From positions 2,356,001 to 2,420,000 of the forward strand of contig NZ_PEJS01000001.1 of the NCBI RefSeq assembly GCF_002750975.1: DNA of 64,000 nt, written 5' to 3'. The position numbers and the translations under genes were made by a program. Of this stretch, positions 25,685-33,551 are shown one piece after another; position 1 is the stretch's first letter, and every line of letters starts with the position of its first letter. The stretch comes from Stenotrophomonas indicatrix. Lineage in GTDB: Bacteria; Pseudomonadota; Gammaproteobacteria; Xanthomonadales; Xanthomonadaceae. The notes beneath the pieces are model-generated. The model worked only from the letters and a program-made list of their open reading frames with translations, did not search any database and was not told the DNA's origin.

Positions 25685-27645
25685 GCGCCCCCATGAGCGA
25701 GCCTCTGCTGAGCGTACGTGGGCTGCGCCGTGAATTCGCCGCCGGCGAGCAGACGCTGGTGGTACTGGACGGTGTGGACCTGGACATTCATGCCGGTGAA
25801 CTGGTGGCCATTGTCGGCCAGTCCGGCTCGGGCAAGTCGACGCTGATGAACATCCTCGGCTGCCTCGATCGGCCCTCTGCCGGCGAATACCAGATTGCAG
25901 GACGCCAGACCGCGCAGATGTCGCCCGATGAACTGGCCGAACTACGCCGCGAACACTTCGGCTTCATCTTCCAGCGTTACCACCTGCTGGCCGACCTGAC
26001 CGCGCTGGGCAACGTGGAAGTGCCGGCGATCTATGCCGGCATGCCCTCCCCCGCGCGCCACGCGCGGGCCGCCGAACTGCTGGCGCGGCTGGGCCTGGGG
26101 GAACGCATGCAACATCTGCCCGGCGAGCTGTCGGGGGGCCAGCAGCAACGCGTGTCGATTGCCCGCGCACTGATGAATGGCGGTGCGGTGATTTTCGCCG
26201 ACGAACCGACCGGCGCCCTGGATACACAGTCGGGCAAGGAAGTGATGAAGATCCTCGGCGAGCTGCATGCCGAAGGCCACACCGTGGTGCTGGTGACCCA
26301 TGACATGGCGGTGGCCGAGCACGCCCAGCGCATCATCGAGATCCGCGATGGTCGGATTGTCGATGATCGTGCCACGGGTGCTGGCTCGGCAGCGGGCATG
26401 GCGCCGACCGCGATGCCGCAACGCAACGATGGCATCGGCTGGCAGGCCGTGCGTGATCGCTTCTCCGAGGCCTTCCGCATGGCCCTGCGCGCCATGAACG
26501 CACACCGCATGCGTACCTTCCTGACCATGCTCGGCATCATCATCGGCATCGCCTCGGTGGTGTCGGTGGTCGCGCTGGGTACGGGTGCGCGTCAGGCCAT
26601 CCTGTCCAACATCTCTTCGCTGGGTACCAGCACCATCGAGATCTATCCAGGCTCCGGCTTTGGCGACCTGCACGCGGCGCGGGTGGAGACCCTTACCCCG
26701 GGTGACAGCGTGGCCTTGGCCGGGCAACCGTTCGTGGACAGTGCCACCCCTGGCGTAGCCACCACGGGTACCGCGATGCGCGGCAACCGCTCCGCCAGCG
26801 TGCAGGTGCAGGGCGTCAGCGAACAGTACTTCCGCGTGCATGGATTGAAGCTGGGCGAAGGCGCCTTCTTCGGCGCGCAGGGTGTGGCTGGCTACCAGCA
26901 GGTGGCGATCATCGACGCCAACACCCGCGCGCGCTTCTTCGCCGCAGCCGAGAACCCCATCGGGCAGACCCTGCTGCTGGGCACCGTGCCGGTGCGCGTG
27001 GTGGGTGTGGTGAAGAAAGATGCCGGCGCCGCCGGCGACGCCTCGCTGCTACGGGTGTGGATGCCCTACACCACGGCCATGGCGCGGGTGTTGGGCCAGA
27101 GCCATGTATCCAGCATCACCGTGCGCGTATCCGATGCGACCAGCATGGAAGCGGCCGAGCAGGCCATTGCACGATTGCTGACCCGCCGCCACGGCAGTAC
27201 CGACTTCTACATGAGCAACAACGCGCAGATCCGCCACTCGATTGAACAGACCACCGGCATCCTCACCATGATGATCAGCTCCATTGCCGCCATCGCGCTG
27301 GTGGTGGGTGGTATAGGAGTGATGAACATCATGCTGGTATCAGTGACCGAGCGCACCCGTGAGATCGGCGTACGCATGGCCGTGGGCGCGCGCCGCAGCG
27401 ACATCCTGCAGCAGTTCCTGATCGAGTCGGTACTGGTGTGCCTGCTTGGTGGTGTGCTGGGCATTGGTGTGGCGTTGCTGCTGGGCGCAGTGCTGGCACT
27501 GGCCGACGTGGGCTTCAGCCTGGTGTTTTCAGCGAATTCAATCATCGCGGCGTTCGCGTGTTCCAGCCTGATCGGCATCGGCTTCGGCTTCCTGCCGGCA
27601 CGTCGCGCGGCGCAGCTGGACCCGGTGGAGGCGCTGGTCCGGTAG
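25681..27645 (+). CDS. macB: MacB-like ABC transporter
   Basis: 654 aa, the normal MacB length. N-terminal ABC domain: Walker A GQSGSGKST (46-54), signature LSGGQ (150-154), Walker B VIFADEP (170-176). Then one transmembrane helix near residue 285, a large periplasmic domain, and three C-terminal helices within an FtsX-like domain (IGGIGVMNIMLVSVTERTREIG). Works with the MacA-like adaptor by mechanotransmission. No outer-membrane factor is encoded next to it. Confidence 0.94.
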   Translation: MSAPMSEPLLSVRGLRREFAAGEQTLVVLDGVDLDIHAGELVAIVGQSGSGKSTLMNILGCLDRPSAGEYQIAGRQTAQMSPDELAELRREHFGFIFQRYHLLADLTALGNVEVPAIYAGMPSPARHARAAELLARLGLGERMQHLPGELSGGQQQRVSIARALMNGGAVIFADEPTGALDTQSGKEVMKILGELHAEGHTVVLVTHDMAVAEHAQRIIEIRDGRIVDDRATGAGSAAGMAPTAMPQRNDGIGWQAVRDRFSEAFRMALRAMNAHRMRTFLTMLGIIIGIASVVSVVALGTGARQAILSNISSLGTSTIEIYPGSGFGDLHAARVETLTPGDSVALAGQPFVDSATPGVATTGTAMRGNRSASVQVQGVSEQYFRVHGLKLGEGAFFGAQGVAGYQQVAIIDANTRARFFAAAENPIGQTLLLGTVPVRVVGVVKKDAGAAGDASLLRVWMPYTTAMARVLGQSHVSSITVRVSDATSMEAAEQAIARLLTRRHGSTDFYMSNNAQIRHSIEQTTGILTMMISSIAAIALVVGGIGVMNIMLVSVTERTREIGVRMAVGARRSDILQQFLIESVLVCLLGGVLGIGVALLLGAVLALADVGFSLVFSANSIIAAFACSSLIGIGFGFLPARRAAQLDPVEALVR

Positions 27646-27673
27646 GCGCTGCAATTGCCTGCGGTGACGGCAG

Positions 27674-27684
27674 GTTCGCGCAAT
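27674..27684 (+). promoter_or_regulatory. GTTCACGCAAT-like element, site E
   Basis: Reads GGTTCGCGCAATGTCTG, 51 bases before the BA14K-like gene and just after macB. Fifth copy of the family. Confidence 0.5.
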
Positions 27685-27735
27685 GTCTGCGGTGTGTACT
27701 GCAGCTACCGACGATGTCCGCACAGGAGCTGGACG

Positions 27736-28128
27736 ATGTTTCTGAAAACAGGAAGGACTGTGCTGCTGCTTGTAGCGGCCGCACAACTGCTGGTGCTGCT
27801 GCCCTACTCGGGCGATGCCCATGCGCAGCGTGGCGACCGCCACAACCCGCAGTGGAACCAGGACTATCGTGACCGCGAGCGCGATGACTGGCAGCGCCGC
27901 GAGCGGGAGCGTGACCGCGAACGCGAGCGCCGGCATGACGCCAAGACTGCGGGCGTGGTGGTGGGCGTCGTGGGCGCGGCTGTGGTGGCGGGCGTGATTG
28001 CGGCAGCAGCGAAGCGCGAGCGGGAAACACGTGAGCGCGCCGATTACTGCATGAACCGCTACGGCAACTACGACCGTCGTACCGACAGCTATCGCGACCG
28101 CGATGGCTACACCTACCCCTGCCGCTGA
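27736..28128 (+). CDS. BA14K-like secreted basic protein
   Basis: 130 aa. A signal peptide ends near DAHA/Q. The next 45 residues are Arg/Asp/Glu-rich (DRERDDWQRRERERDRER). A glycine-zipper-like membrane stretch (AGVVVGVVGAAVVAGVIA) follows, then a C-terminal CMNRY...DGYTYPCR pattern resembling BA14K-family proteins. The role is probably envelope-associated but undefined. The ATG at 27736 has GGAG upstream, and site E precedes it. Confidence 0.65.
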   Translation: MFLKTGRTVLLLVAAAQLLVLLPYSGDAHAQRGDRHNPQWNQDYRDRERDDWQRRERERDRERERRHDAKTAGVVVGVVGAAVVAGVIAAAAKRERETRERADYCMNRYGNYDRRTDSYRDRDGYTYPCR

Positions 28129-28153
28129 CTCCCTCACTCAAGGACTACATGCA

Positions 28154-28537
28154 ATGCATATGAACAAGACCGCCCTGCTGATTGCGCTGTGCGCCGCCCC
28201 GCTGCTTGCACAGGCCGCGCCAGCCGACCCGAAACAGGCCTATATCGATTCCACCTTCACCGCGATGGACAGCAACAAGGACGGTCGCGTCGACAAGGCC
28301 GAGTTTGCTACGTATCAGCAGGCACGCTTCAGCAAGCAGGCTGACTCGATCGATGCCGCGTTCGCTGCGATGGACAAGAACAAGGACGGAAAGATCAGCA
28401 AGGAAGAAGCGGCCGTGGTGCCGGAGATTGCGAAGTACTTCACGGGACTGGATACCGACGGCGATGGCTACCTGTCGCTGAAGGAAATGCAGCAGGCGAT
28501 GGTGGCTGCCCAGACAGCCGACGCACCGGGCAAGTGA
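28154..28537 (+). CDS. Periplasmic EF-hand calcium-binding protein
   Basis: 127 aa with a signal peptide cleaved near AQA. Three canonical EF loops: DSNKDGRVDKAE (39-50), DKNKDGKISKEE (74-85) and DTDGDGYLSLKE (100-111). Expected to bind calcium outside the cytoplasm. The start at 28154 (MHMNK) is favoured because AAGGA lies about 10 bases upstream; the ATG at 28160 is possible. Probably in one transcript with the BA14K-like gene 25 bases upstream. Confidence 0.88.
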   Translation: MHMNKTALLIALCAAPLLAQAAPADPKQAYIDSTFTAMDSNKDGRVDKAEFATYQQARFSKQADSIDAAFAAMDKNKDGKISKEEAAVVPEIAKYFTGLDTDGDGYLSLKEMQQAMVAAQTADAPGK

Positions 28538-28583
28538 CGGGTGCGGGGGCAATGGGAATACCCCACTGCCCCCTTGCTGCGCA

Positions 28584-29909
28584 CTATGCCTGCCGCATTG
28601 CCGGATGCTCGCGCACTTGGTTGTCCAATTCCTGCTGCTGACGCTGGGACAGGGCCTGTTGCCGTTCCGCGCTGGCCAGCTCCAGACGCTGCAACGACTG
28701 CTCTACCGGCGTCTGCACGGCCACATCGGTGGGCATGGAAGCCCTCAGGTGTGCCGGGTCGTTCATCTCGCCCTGCACCACGAACACGTTGCGGCCAGCT
28801 GGGCTGTCCGCCGTCTGCGCGCTGAGCAGCACATGGTCGGCACGGTCCAGGTTGTTCTGCCGGGCCAGGACCATCACGCTGGCGGTCAGACGTTCACTGC
28901 TTTCATCCGGCGTGCGTCCTGCTCTGGCGTCGATGCCGGCGACATGCCCGCTGACCTGCTGCAGCAGACTGTACTCGGCGTGGCCCGGGCCAATGTCCGC
29001 CAAACGCGTTGGCGAACGCTGGGGGCCTGGCATGCCATCGACCGATGCAGTGAGCGGGCTGCGGGTGATGGAGCGGTAGGGATCTTCCGGGTGGAAGTGG
29101 GTGGCCTTCTGCTGCCGCTCCAGGCGGACTTCGCGCGCGTCGTTGAGTTCGGCGATGCGGGCCGGATCGGTGATCTCGCGCAGCGAACTGTGCCCACCGC
29201 CGGAGGTCACACTGACCCACTTGCTGTCCTCTTCAAAGTACAACGCGTAGGAATTGAGGCCGCCGATGACGTTGGGGTCTACCGAGGAGCGGCCACCCAG
29301 GGCCTGGGTGACTTCATGGAACGTCAGCGTGCCGAGGTACTGGCTCCCCTTGCTCAATCCCATCTGGGTGATCGCATCGCGGCTGGTACTTCCCACCCGC
29401 GGGAGTCCGGCCCCATCGTTGTCGAGCATGTTGGTCCAGATCTGCTCCAGCTTCTGCGGGCCACTCTTTTCCAGTGCGGCCTGAAGCAGCACGCGGGGTG
29501 TCCAGCAATTGGGATCCAGGCGATGCTGCTCGAACGCACGGTCGTGCGCGGTCATCACATCCTTGCCGGGCAGGTTCAAGGCAAGATCCGGGCGCTGCTG
29601 CTGCGACCAGTACTGCCGCAACACGAGGTCCTGCTTGAGCAGACTCTGTCCGAAGGCTTCCCATTGCCGTTCACTCAACACCGCATTGGGGAAGCGTGAA
29701 CCATCGTCGTGCTGGGTTCTCGCATGTTCCTGAGCGTAACTGTTTGCCACCCGCCCGGGCAGGCTGTCGTTGCGCACAACACCCAACGCCAGCGTTCCAT
29801 AACCGTCTGCACCGGGAAGTTGCGAGAGATAGTTCCAGTAGAGCTCCCGGTTGCCCGAATCCGCATAGGCAGTGAGGATCCTGATGTCCTTCTGGGTCAG
29901 TCCACCCAT
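28584..29909 (-). CDS. X-T4SS effector with C-terminal XVIPCD
   Basis: 441 aa. The last ~125 residues have the Xanthomonadales VirD4-interacting domain pattern: RADHVLLSAQ, then VFVVQGEMNDPAHLRA, then TPVEQSLQRLE and a Gln-rich tail. VirD4 recruits such proteins for delivery into rival bacteria. The N-terminal ~300 residues match no family I can name. The gene follows its probable immunity gene by 26 bases, with AAGGAG before the ATG. From memory it resembles the characterised S. maltophilia effector Smlt3024; that identity was not checked. Confidence 0.85.
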   Translation of the reverse strand: MGGLTQKDIRILTAYADSGNRELYWNYLSQLPGADGYGTLALGVVRNDSLPGRVANSYAQEHARTQHDDGSRFPNAVLSERQWEAFGQSLLKQDLVLRQYWSQQQRPDLALNLPGKDVMTAHDRAFEQHRLDPNCWTPRVLLQAALEKSGPQKLEQIWTNMLDNDGAGLPRVGSTSRDAITQMGLSKGSQYLGTLTFHEVTQALGGRSSVDPNVIGGLNSYALYFEEDSKWVSVTSGGGHSSLREITDPARIAELNDAREVRLERQQKATHFHPEDPYRSITRSPLTASVDGMPGPQRSPTRLADIGPGHAEYSLLQQVSGHVAGIDARAGRTPDESSERLTASVMVLARQNNLDRADHVLLSAQTADSPAGRNVFVVQGEMNDPAHLRASMPTDVAVQTPVEQSLQRLELASAERQQALSQRQQQELDNQVREHPAMRQA

Positions 29910-29935
29910 GACTTACTCCTTGAATTGTCTTCGGA

Positions 29936-30799
29936 TCACCTGGCCTTGGTGCGTGCCAAGACATCCCGTACCGCGTCTTCCATGCGCTTCCAGTCCTTCA
30001 GGAATGCCCGCTTGTAGTTCAAGGTGATCGAGAGTTTGTTCTCGACATCCACGAAATAGTGCGTACATCCTGCCGCCACCGGGTCGTCGAGGTCGATGAC
30101 CTGATCGCCTTCCAGGCGCACGCCATCACCCCGGAACGAGGTGGTCTCGCACTTTATGAATGTGGTGAGCTGACCATCTTCGTTGCGCGCAACATACCAG
30201 TCATCTTCATAGGTCGGGTTTCGAACAGGAGGCTTGCCGTAGCGGGCCTCGTAGTCCTTTGAATAGCGGGCCATCTTCTCTTCATCGATGGCATAAGGGA
30301 CCAGCCCCAGCGTCGCTGGCCGGGCAATCCGCAGGTCCAGGCGTGCCCGTGGATCACCACGTTCCACCGATCCCTCCTCGGTGATGGCCTCGTTGGACGA
30401 CAGTCGCGCAAGCGACGTTTCGATTGGAATCCTGTCGATGTAGTTCACCGCCACCGCGATCTCCTTGCGGAAATCATTGGTCCTCGGATTCGCCCGTGCG
30501 CCCGGCGCGGTCGGCTTCATGTCAGGCCATTCGATAACCAGCGTCACCCCCTCCCCCGGCCAAGGCGCAATCTGGCTGTCCAGATAATTGGCAGGGATGC
30601 GGAAGGTATTCGGCCCCAGCTTCACGTCCACGGGCGCGTCGGTGTAGGTGTGGCCGTTGAGGGTGCGGCCGGTCTGCGTTGCGCCAGGCATGGCGGGATT
30701 CCTTTCGTGTTCGGTGGATGTCGGTCGTGCGCAGGCACTGGCGCTCACAGCGACGGCGATTGCGAGTGCCAGGCACCGGCCGGAGGACATCGGGTGCAT
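29936..30799 (-). CDS. Probable immunity lipoprotein for the adjacent T4SS effector
   Basis: 287 aa. The signal peptide ends in SASAC (Cys23), so a periplasmic lipoprotein is likely. That suits an immunity protein against an effector acting in the periplasm. The body has a beta-rich first half (FRIPANYLDSQIAPWPGEGVTLVIEWPD) and a C-terminal FVDVENKLSITLNYKRAFL. It reminds me loosely of T6SS Tli4-type immunity proteins. It is upstream of, and co-directional with, the effector. A second ATG lies at 30790. Confidence 0.72.
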   Translation of the reverse strand: MHPMSSGRCLALAIAVAVSASACARPTSTEHERNPAMPGATQTGRTLNGHTYTDAPVDVKLGPNTFRIPANYLDSQIAPWPGEGVTLVIEWPDMKPTAPGARANPRTNDFRKEIAVAVNYIDRIPIETSLARLSSNEAITEEGSVERGDPRARLDLRIARPATLGLVPYAIDEEKMARYSKDYEARYGKPPVRNPTYEDDWYVARNEDGQLTTFIKCETTSFRGDGVRLEGDQVIDLDDPVAAGCTHYFVDVENKLSITLNYKRAFLKDWKRMEDAVRDVLARTKAR

Positions 30800-30928
30800 C
30801 GGGCCATTCCATTGCGGGGTTTGGAGCCACTATAGGCAAAGGCCGATCAACGGGACAGGAACGTCATCACTACCCGTCCACGATCAGAATTTTCCTACGC
30901 ACCTCCATCGCCGTGCCAGTTGGCACCT

Positions 30929-31222
30929 TCAACGCCACTGCAGATCGACGCGACATCTAGGGCAGGAGTGGTAAGCAGAGGACGGACGGACCACGAGTGC
31001 GCCCACAATGCCGATCAGTATCGACATGGCCAGCATCCCGGTGATGCCCATCAATAGGAAACCAACTGCACCGCCAAGCAGCGCGAGAAGCGTGAATGCC
31101 CACCCGGAGCTAGACCAATGCCCGCGGCCATTGCGGATGGCCATCGGGCCGCGGTATCCGCAGGCAAGGCAGATTGCCGATGTTGTGCTGCCACGCGGCG
31201 CTGGCCGCGAAGACGGCTTCAT
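30929..31222 (-). CDS. Small membrane protein with split zinc ribbon
   Basis: 97 aa. CLACGY near the N terminus and CPRCRVDL at the C terminus could form one four-Cys zinc ribbon. They are separated by two hydrophobic helices (about 37-60 and 60-80). Function unknown. The M1 start at 31222 is needed to include the first cysteine pair. Confidence 0.55.
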   Translation of the reverse strand: MKPSSRPAPRGSTTSAICLACGYRGPMAIRNGRGHWSSSGWAFTLLALLGGAVGFLLMGITGMLAMSILIGIVGALVVRPSSAYHSCPRCRVDLQWR

Positions 31223-31319
31223 ACGCTACTCCGACCTACGTAGCTACAAATAATGTAGCATACGAATTGTGGGGCGATTGCCATCCTGTAGACCGTTACA
31301 GGATGCGCCCAGGCGGGTA

Positions 31320-31679
31320 ATGTCCCCCACATCTCTCCGCGACCAGTTCACCAAGCGCCTCAAAGAAGCGCGCTTGGCGATGGGCATTTCCCAGCGCGAG
31401 CTGGGCCGGCGCATTGGCTTGTCTGAGGATGTGGTGTCCAGCCGGGTGACACGCTACGAACAGGGCACGTCGGAGCCGGACTTTGCCACTGCCGGCAAGA
31501 TGGCTGCCGAACTGGGCGTTCCTCTCGCCTATCTATTGGCCGATAGCGATGTGCTGGCCAATGTCATTCTCGCCGCCGCCAGGATGCCGCACGCAGAACA
31601 GCGACGATTGGCGACTGAATTGAAAGAGCGCGCGAAGCGGTCGAGCGGCGCAGAGCAAGCAGAAAGCGACAGCGACTAG
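31320..31679 (+). CDS. XRE-family transcriptional regulator
   Basis: 119 aa. An N-terminal Cro/CI-type helix-turn-helix (RLKEARLAMGISQRELGRRI through VTRYEQG) is followed by a short helical tail. It is closely similar in layout and wording to the island regulator at 58065-58403 (both have RYE.G, LGVP/LGLP-xAY and SD-L-A-VIL). The start ATG at 31320 follows GGCGGG. Target unknown. Confidence 0.8.
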   Translation: MSPTSLRDQFTKRLKEARLAMGISQRELGRRIGLSEDVVSSRVTRYEQGTSEPDFATAGKMAAELGVPLAYLLADSDVLANVILAAARMPHAEQRRLATELKERAKRSSGAEQAESDSD

Positions 31680-31701
31680 CACGGCGCTTGAACCGCAGGC
31701 A

Positions 31702-31725
31702 TGGGGACCACGTTGGAAGTCCCCA
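31702..31725. terminator. Hairpin after XRE gene
   Basis: TGGGGAC-N10-GTCCCCA inverted repeat, 22 bases past the stop codon of the XRE gene and before the convergent gene at 31753. Confidence 0.5.
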
Positions 31726-31752
31726 CCCTTCCCGTTGCGGCGCACCTGTGAA

Positions 31753-32160
31753 TCAAGGGTCAAGACAGCGCTCTACCTGCAGCGACAGTGCTTCGCAGGC
31801 ATCAAACAGACCATCGACCAGCGCTGCAGACGGATAGGAGCCCGGATCGTCGTTCTCCCGCGCTACGTGTGCGGCGTGCAACATGGCAGTGAGCGCGGTG
31901 ATGCCAGAGGCACTGCGGGTAGCCAAGGCCAAGTCGAAAGCGCGACCGGGCGTGAGGCGATTTTCGGACCACGGTGTGCCGTCCGCACGATGGCCTTTGC
32001 CGTGGCCTTGCAGGAACGTGAAGAACGCCGACGGAGGCGCGGACTCGGCTGCATCGCTGAGTGCGTATTCCATCTTTTCGGCGAGAGCATTGGGAAGATC
32101 GCGCACGGCATCGCCGAGCAGCGTGTGCAGACAGGGATAGTCGGGAAGCAGGTCAGACAT
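31753..32160 (-). CDS. Hypothetical protein, helical
   Basis: 135 aa, mostly alpha-helical and acidic (LLGDAVRDLPNALAEKMEYALSD). The C-terminal helix (AALVDGLFDACEALSLQVERCL) resembles the small Pseudomonas DUF-type proteins with a similar ending, but I cannot name the family. No signal peptide. The start MSDLLPDYPCLH is at 32160. Convergent with the XRE gene. Confidence 0.5.
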   Translation of the reverse strand: MSDLLPDYPCLHTLLGDAVRDLPNALAEKMEYALSDAAESAPPSAFFTFLQGHGKGHRADGTPWSENRLTPGRAFDLALATRSASGITALTAMLHAAHVARENDDPGSYPSAALVDGLFDACEALSLQVERCLDP

Positions 32161-32648
32161 GGTGGCAACCTCGCGGTGTGGCCACCTGCAGATGCAAGGT
32201 GGCGGACGGTGCGGGTTGGCGTGCCGGATACGTACCACTAAAGCCGGCGGATCGAGAGATCCCCACGCACCGCCCACCATGGACTGGCAGACGGTGCATT
32301 GTCGTGATTACAGTTGCGGCTGCAACACGATCCGTAGTGATACGTAAGTTCGGGACGCCAATCCCGGCCTAGGCAGGTGCCTTGGCGAGGCCATGATTCG
32401 CGCGCCGTCCGGCGCTGAAAAGAGGCAGAAACAGCATTATGTGCAGCCTGCGACAGCCGGGGCCGTCTGCGAAGTGGAGCCGTGACGAAGCGCACGCACC
32501 GGAGCAGTCGACCGTCGCCCACGGCATGGCCGATTACGACGATCGGATTACCCAAAGCGCCGCCATCATGCAGATCACGACCCGCCTACAGGTTCGACGC
32601 GTTCCGCCACAGACTGCTACGGGCGCGCATGGGGCATGGCCACGGTCA
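32161..32648. other. Intergenic region, nothing recognised
   Basis: 488 bases between two minus-strand genes. The frames open here on both strands read as low-complexity Arg/Pro sequence and are not credible genes. No repeat or RNA is recognised. Confidence 0.4.
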
Positions 32649-33383
32649 CTACTGCCCCATCATGATGGGCGCCTTGCATTCACTGCGGAAGTTCGCCGCC
32701 TTGCGGTCCAGCGCTACGCGCAGTTGCGGAACCCGCGCCATCTTGCCGCGCATCGCTGACACGGGCAGCGCGCCCGCAAACTCGGACTCGGTCACACCCA
32801 GCGGATCGGGACCACGACGGATGTTCCAGACAAGTGCATCCAAGTCCGTGCCAAATGCCAGCACCGTGTCCAGCGACAACAACGCTCGTCCATACAGGCT
32901 TCCATCCTGCAGGCGCGTCCAGTCCATGGTGTTGGTCAGGCTGGTGGAGTGAACGGAGAACCGTCTGGCCGGATCGGCGGAACGGTACAGATGAATCCAC
33001 GTATGCCCCGGGTCTTTCAGTGGCTGGCCGATCTCCTTTGCGTTGAACCGGAAATCCATGCCCACAACCACGTCGCGCTCGGGAACGGCCTTCTGACGGG
33101 TCGCATCACGCGGCCAGTGGTAGGTCAGGTTCCAGCTGAACGTGGCACCGGTCCCTAAGGAGACCTGCTTCGATGTCCATTGATAGGTGTCGCGCGATTC
33201 CGTAGCGCCGGTGGCTCCATCCACATAGCGCAGGGCGTCCCAGGTCCCGTCAGCCTCTTCCGACCAGAGACCACACGCCAATGATTGGACGGCTGCTTGC
33301 GCAGCGGCGGGCAGTGCTGCGGCCAACAGCGCGACGGCCAACACACGGATTCGGCGCGGGAAATGCTGCATCAGCTTCGACAT
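32649..33383 (-). CDS. Secreted hypothetical protein
   Basis: 244 aa with a clear signal peptide (RIRVLAVALLAAALPAAAQA). The mature part is beta-rich (ATFSWNLTYHWPRD, DPGHTWIHLYRSADPARRF). It looks like a periplasmic or extracellular carbohydrate-binding-type fold, but no family is recognised. The start MSKLMQHFPRRIRV at 33383 has AAGGA upstream. Confidence 0.6.
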   Translation of the reverse strand: MSKLMQHFPRRIRVLAVALLAAALPAAAQAAVQSLACGLWSEEADGTWDALRYVDGATGATESRDTYQWTSKQVSLGTGATFSWNLTYHWPRDATRQKAVPERDVVVGMDFRFNAKEIGQPLKDPGHTWIHLYRSADPARRFSVHSTSLTNTMDWTRLQDGSLYGRALLSLDTVLAFGTDLDALVWNIRRGPDPLGVTESEFAGALPVSAMRGKMARVPQLRVALDRKAANFRSECKAPIMMGQ

Positions 33384-33551
33384 GGGAATCCTTCCTGGAT
33401 TGCAACCATTGAACGACGGCGAGCTCGGGTTGCGGGCCCCATGGTAACCCGGTGCAAGCCTGCGTTCGCCCAGACGGAGGCGGTACAAGCCGCAAGCGAC
33501 ACCAAGCCCGCTTATCATTGGCTCGTAAGGGCACTTTACGCCCATTGACGT

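Noticed and set aside
27538..28141. Minus-strand frames opposite the BA14K-like gene
   Set aside because: Shadows created by the Arg/Asp-rich coding repeats on the plus strand.
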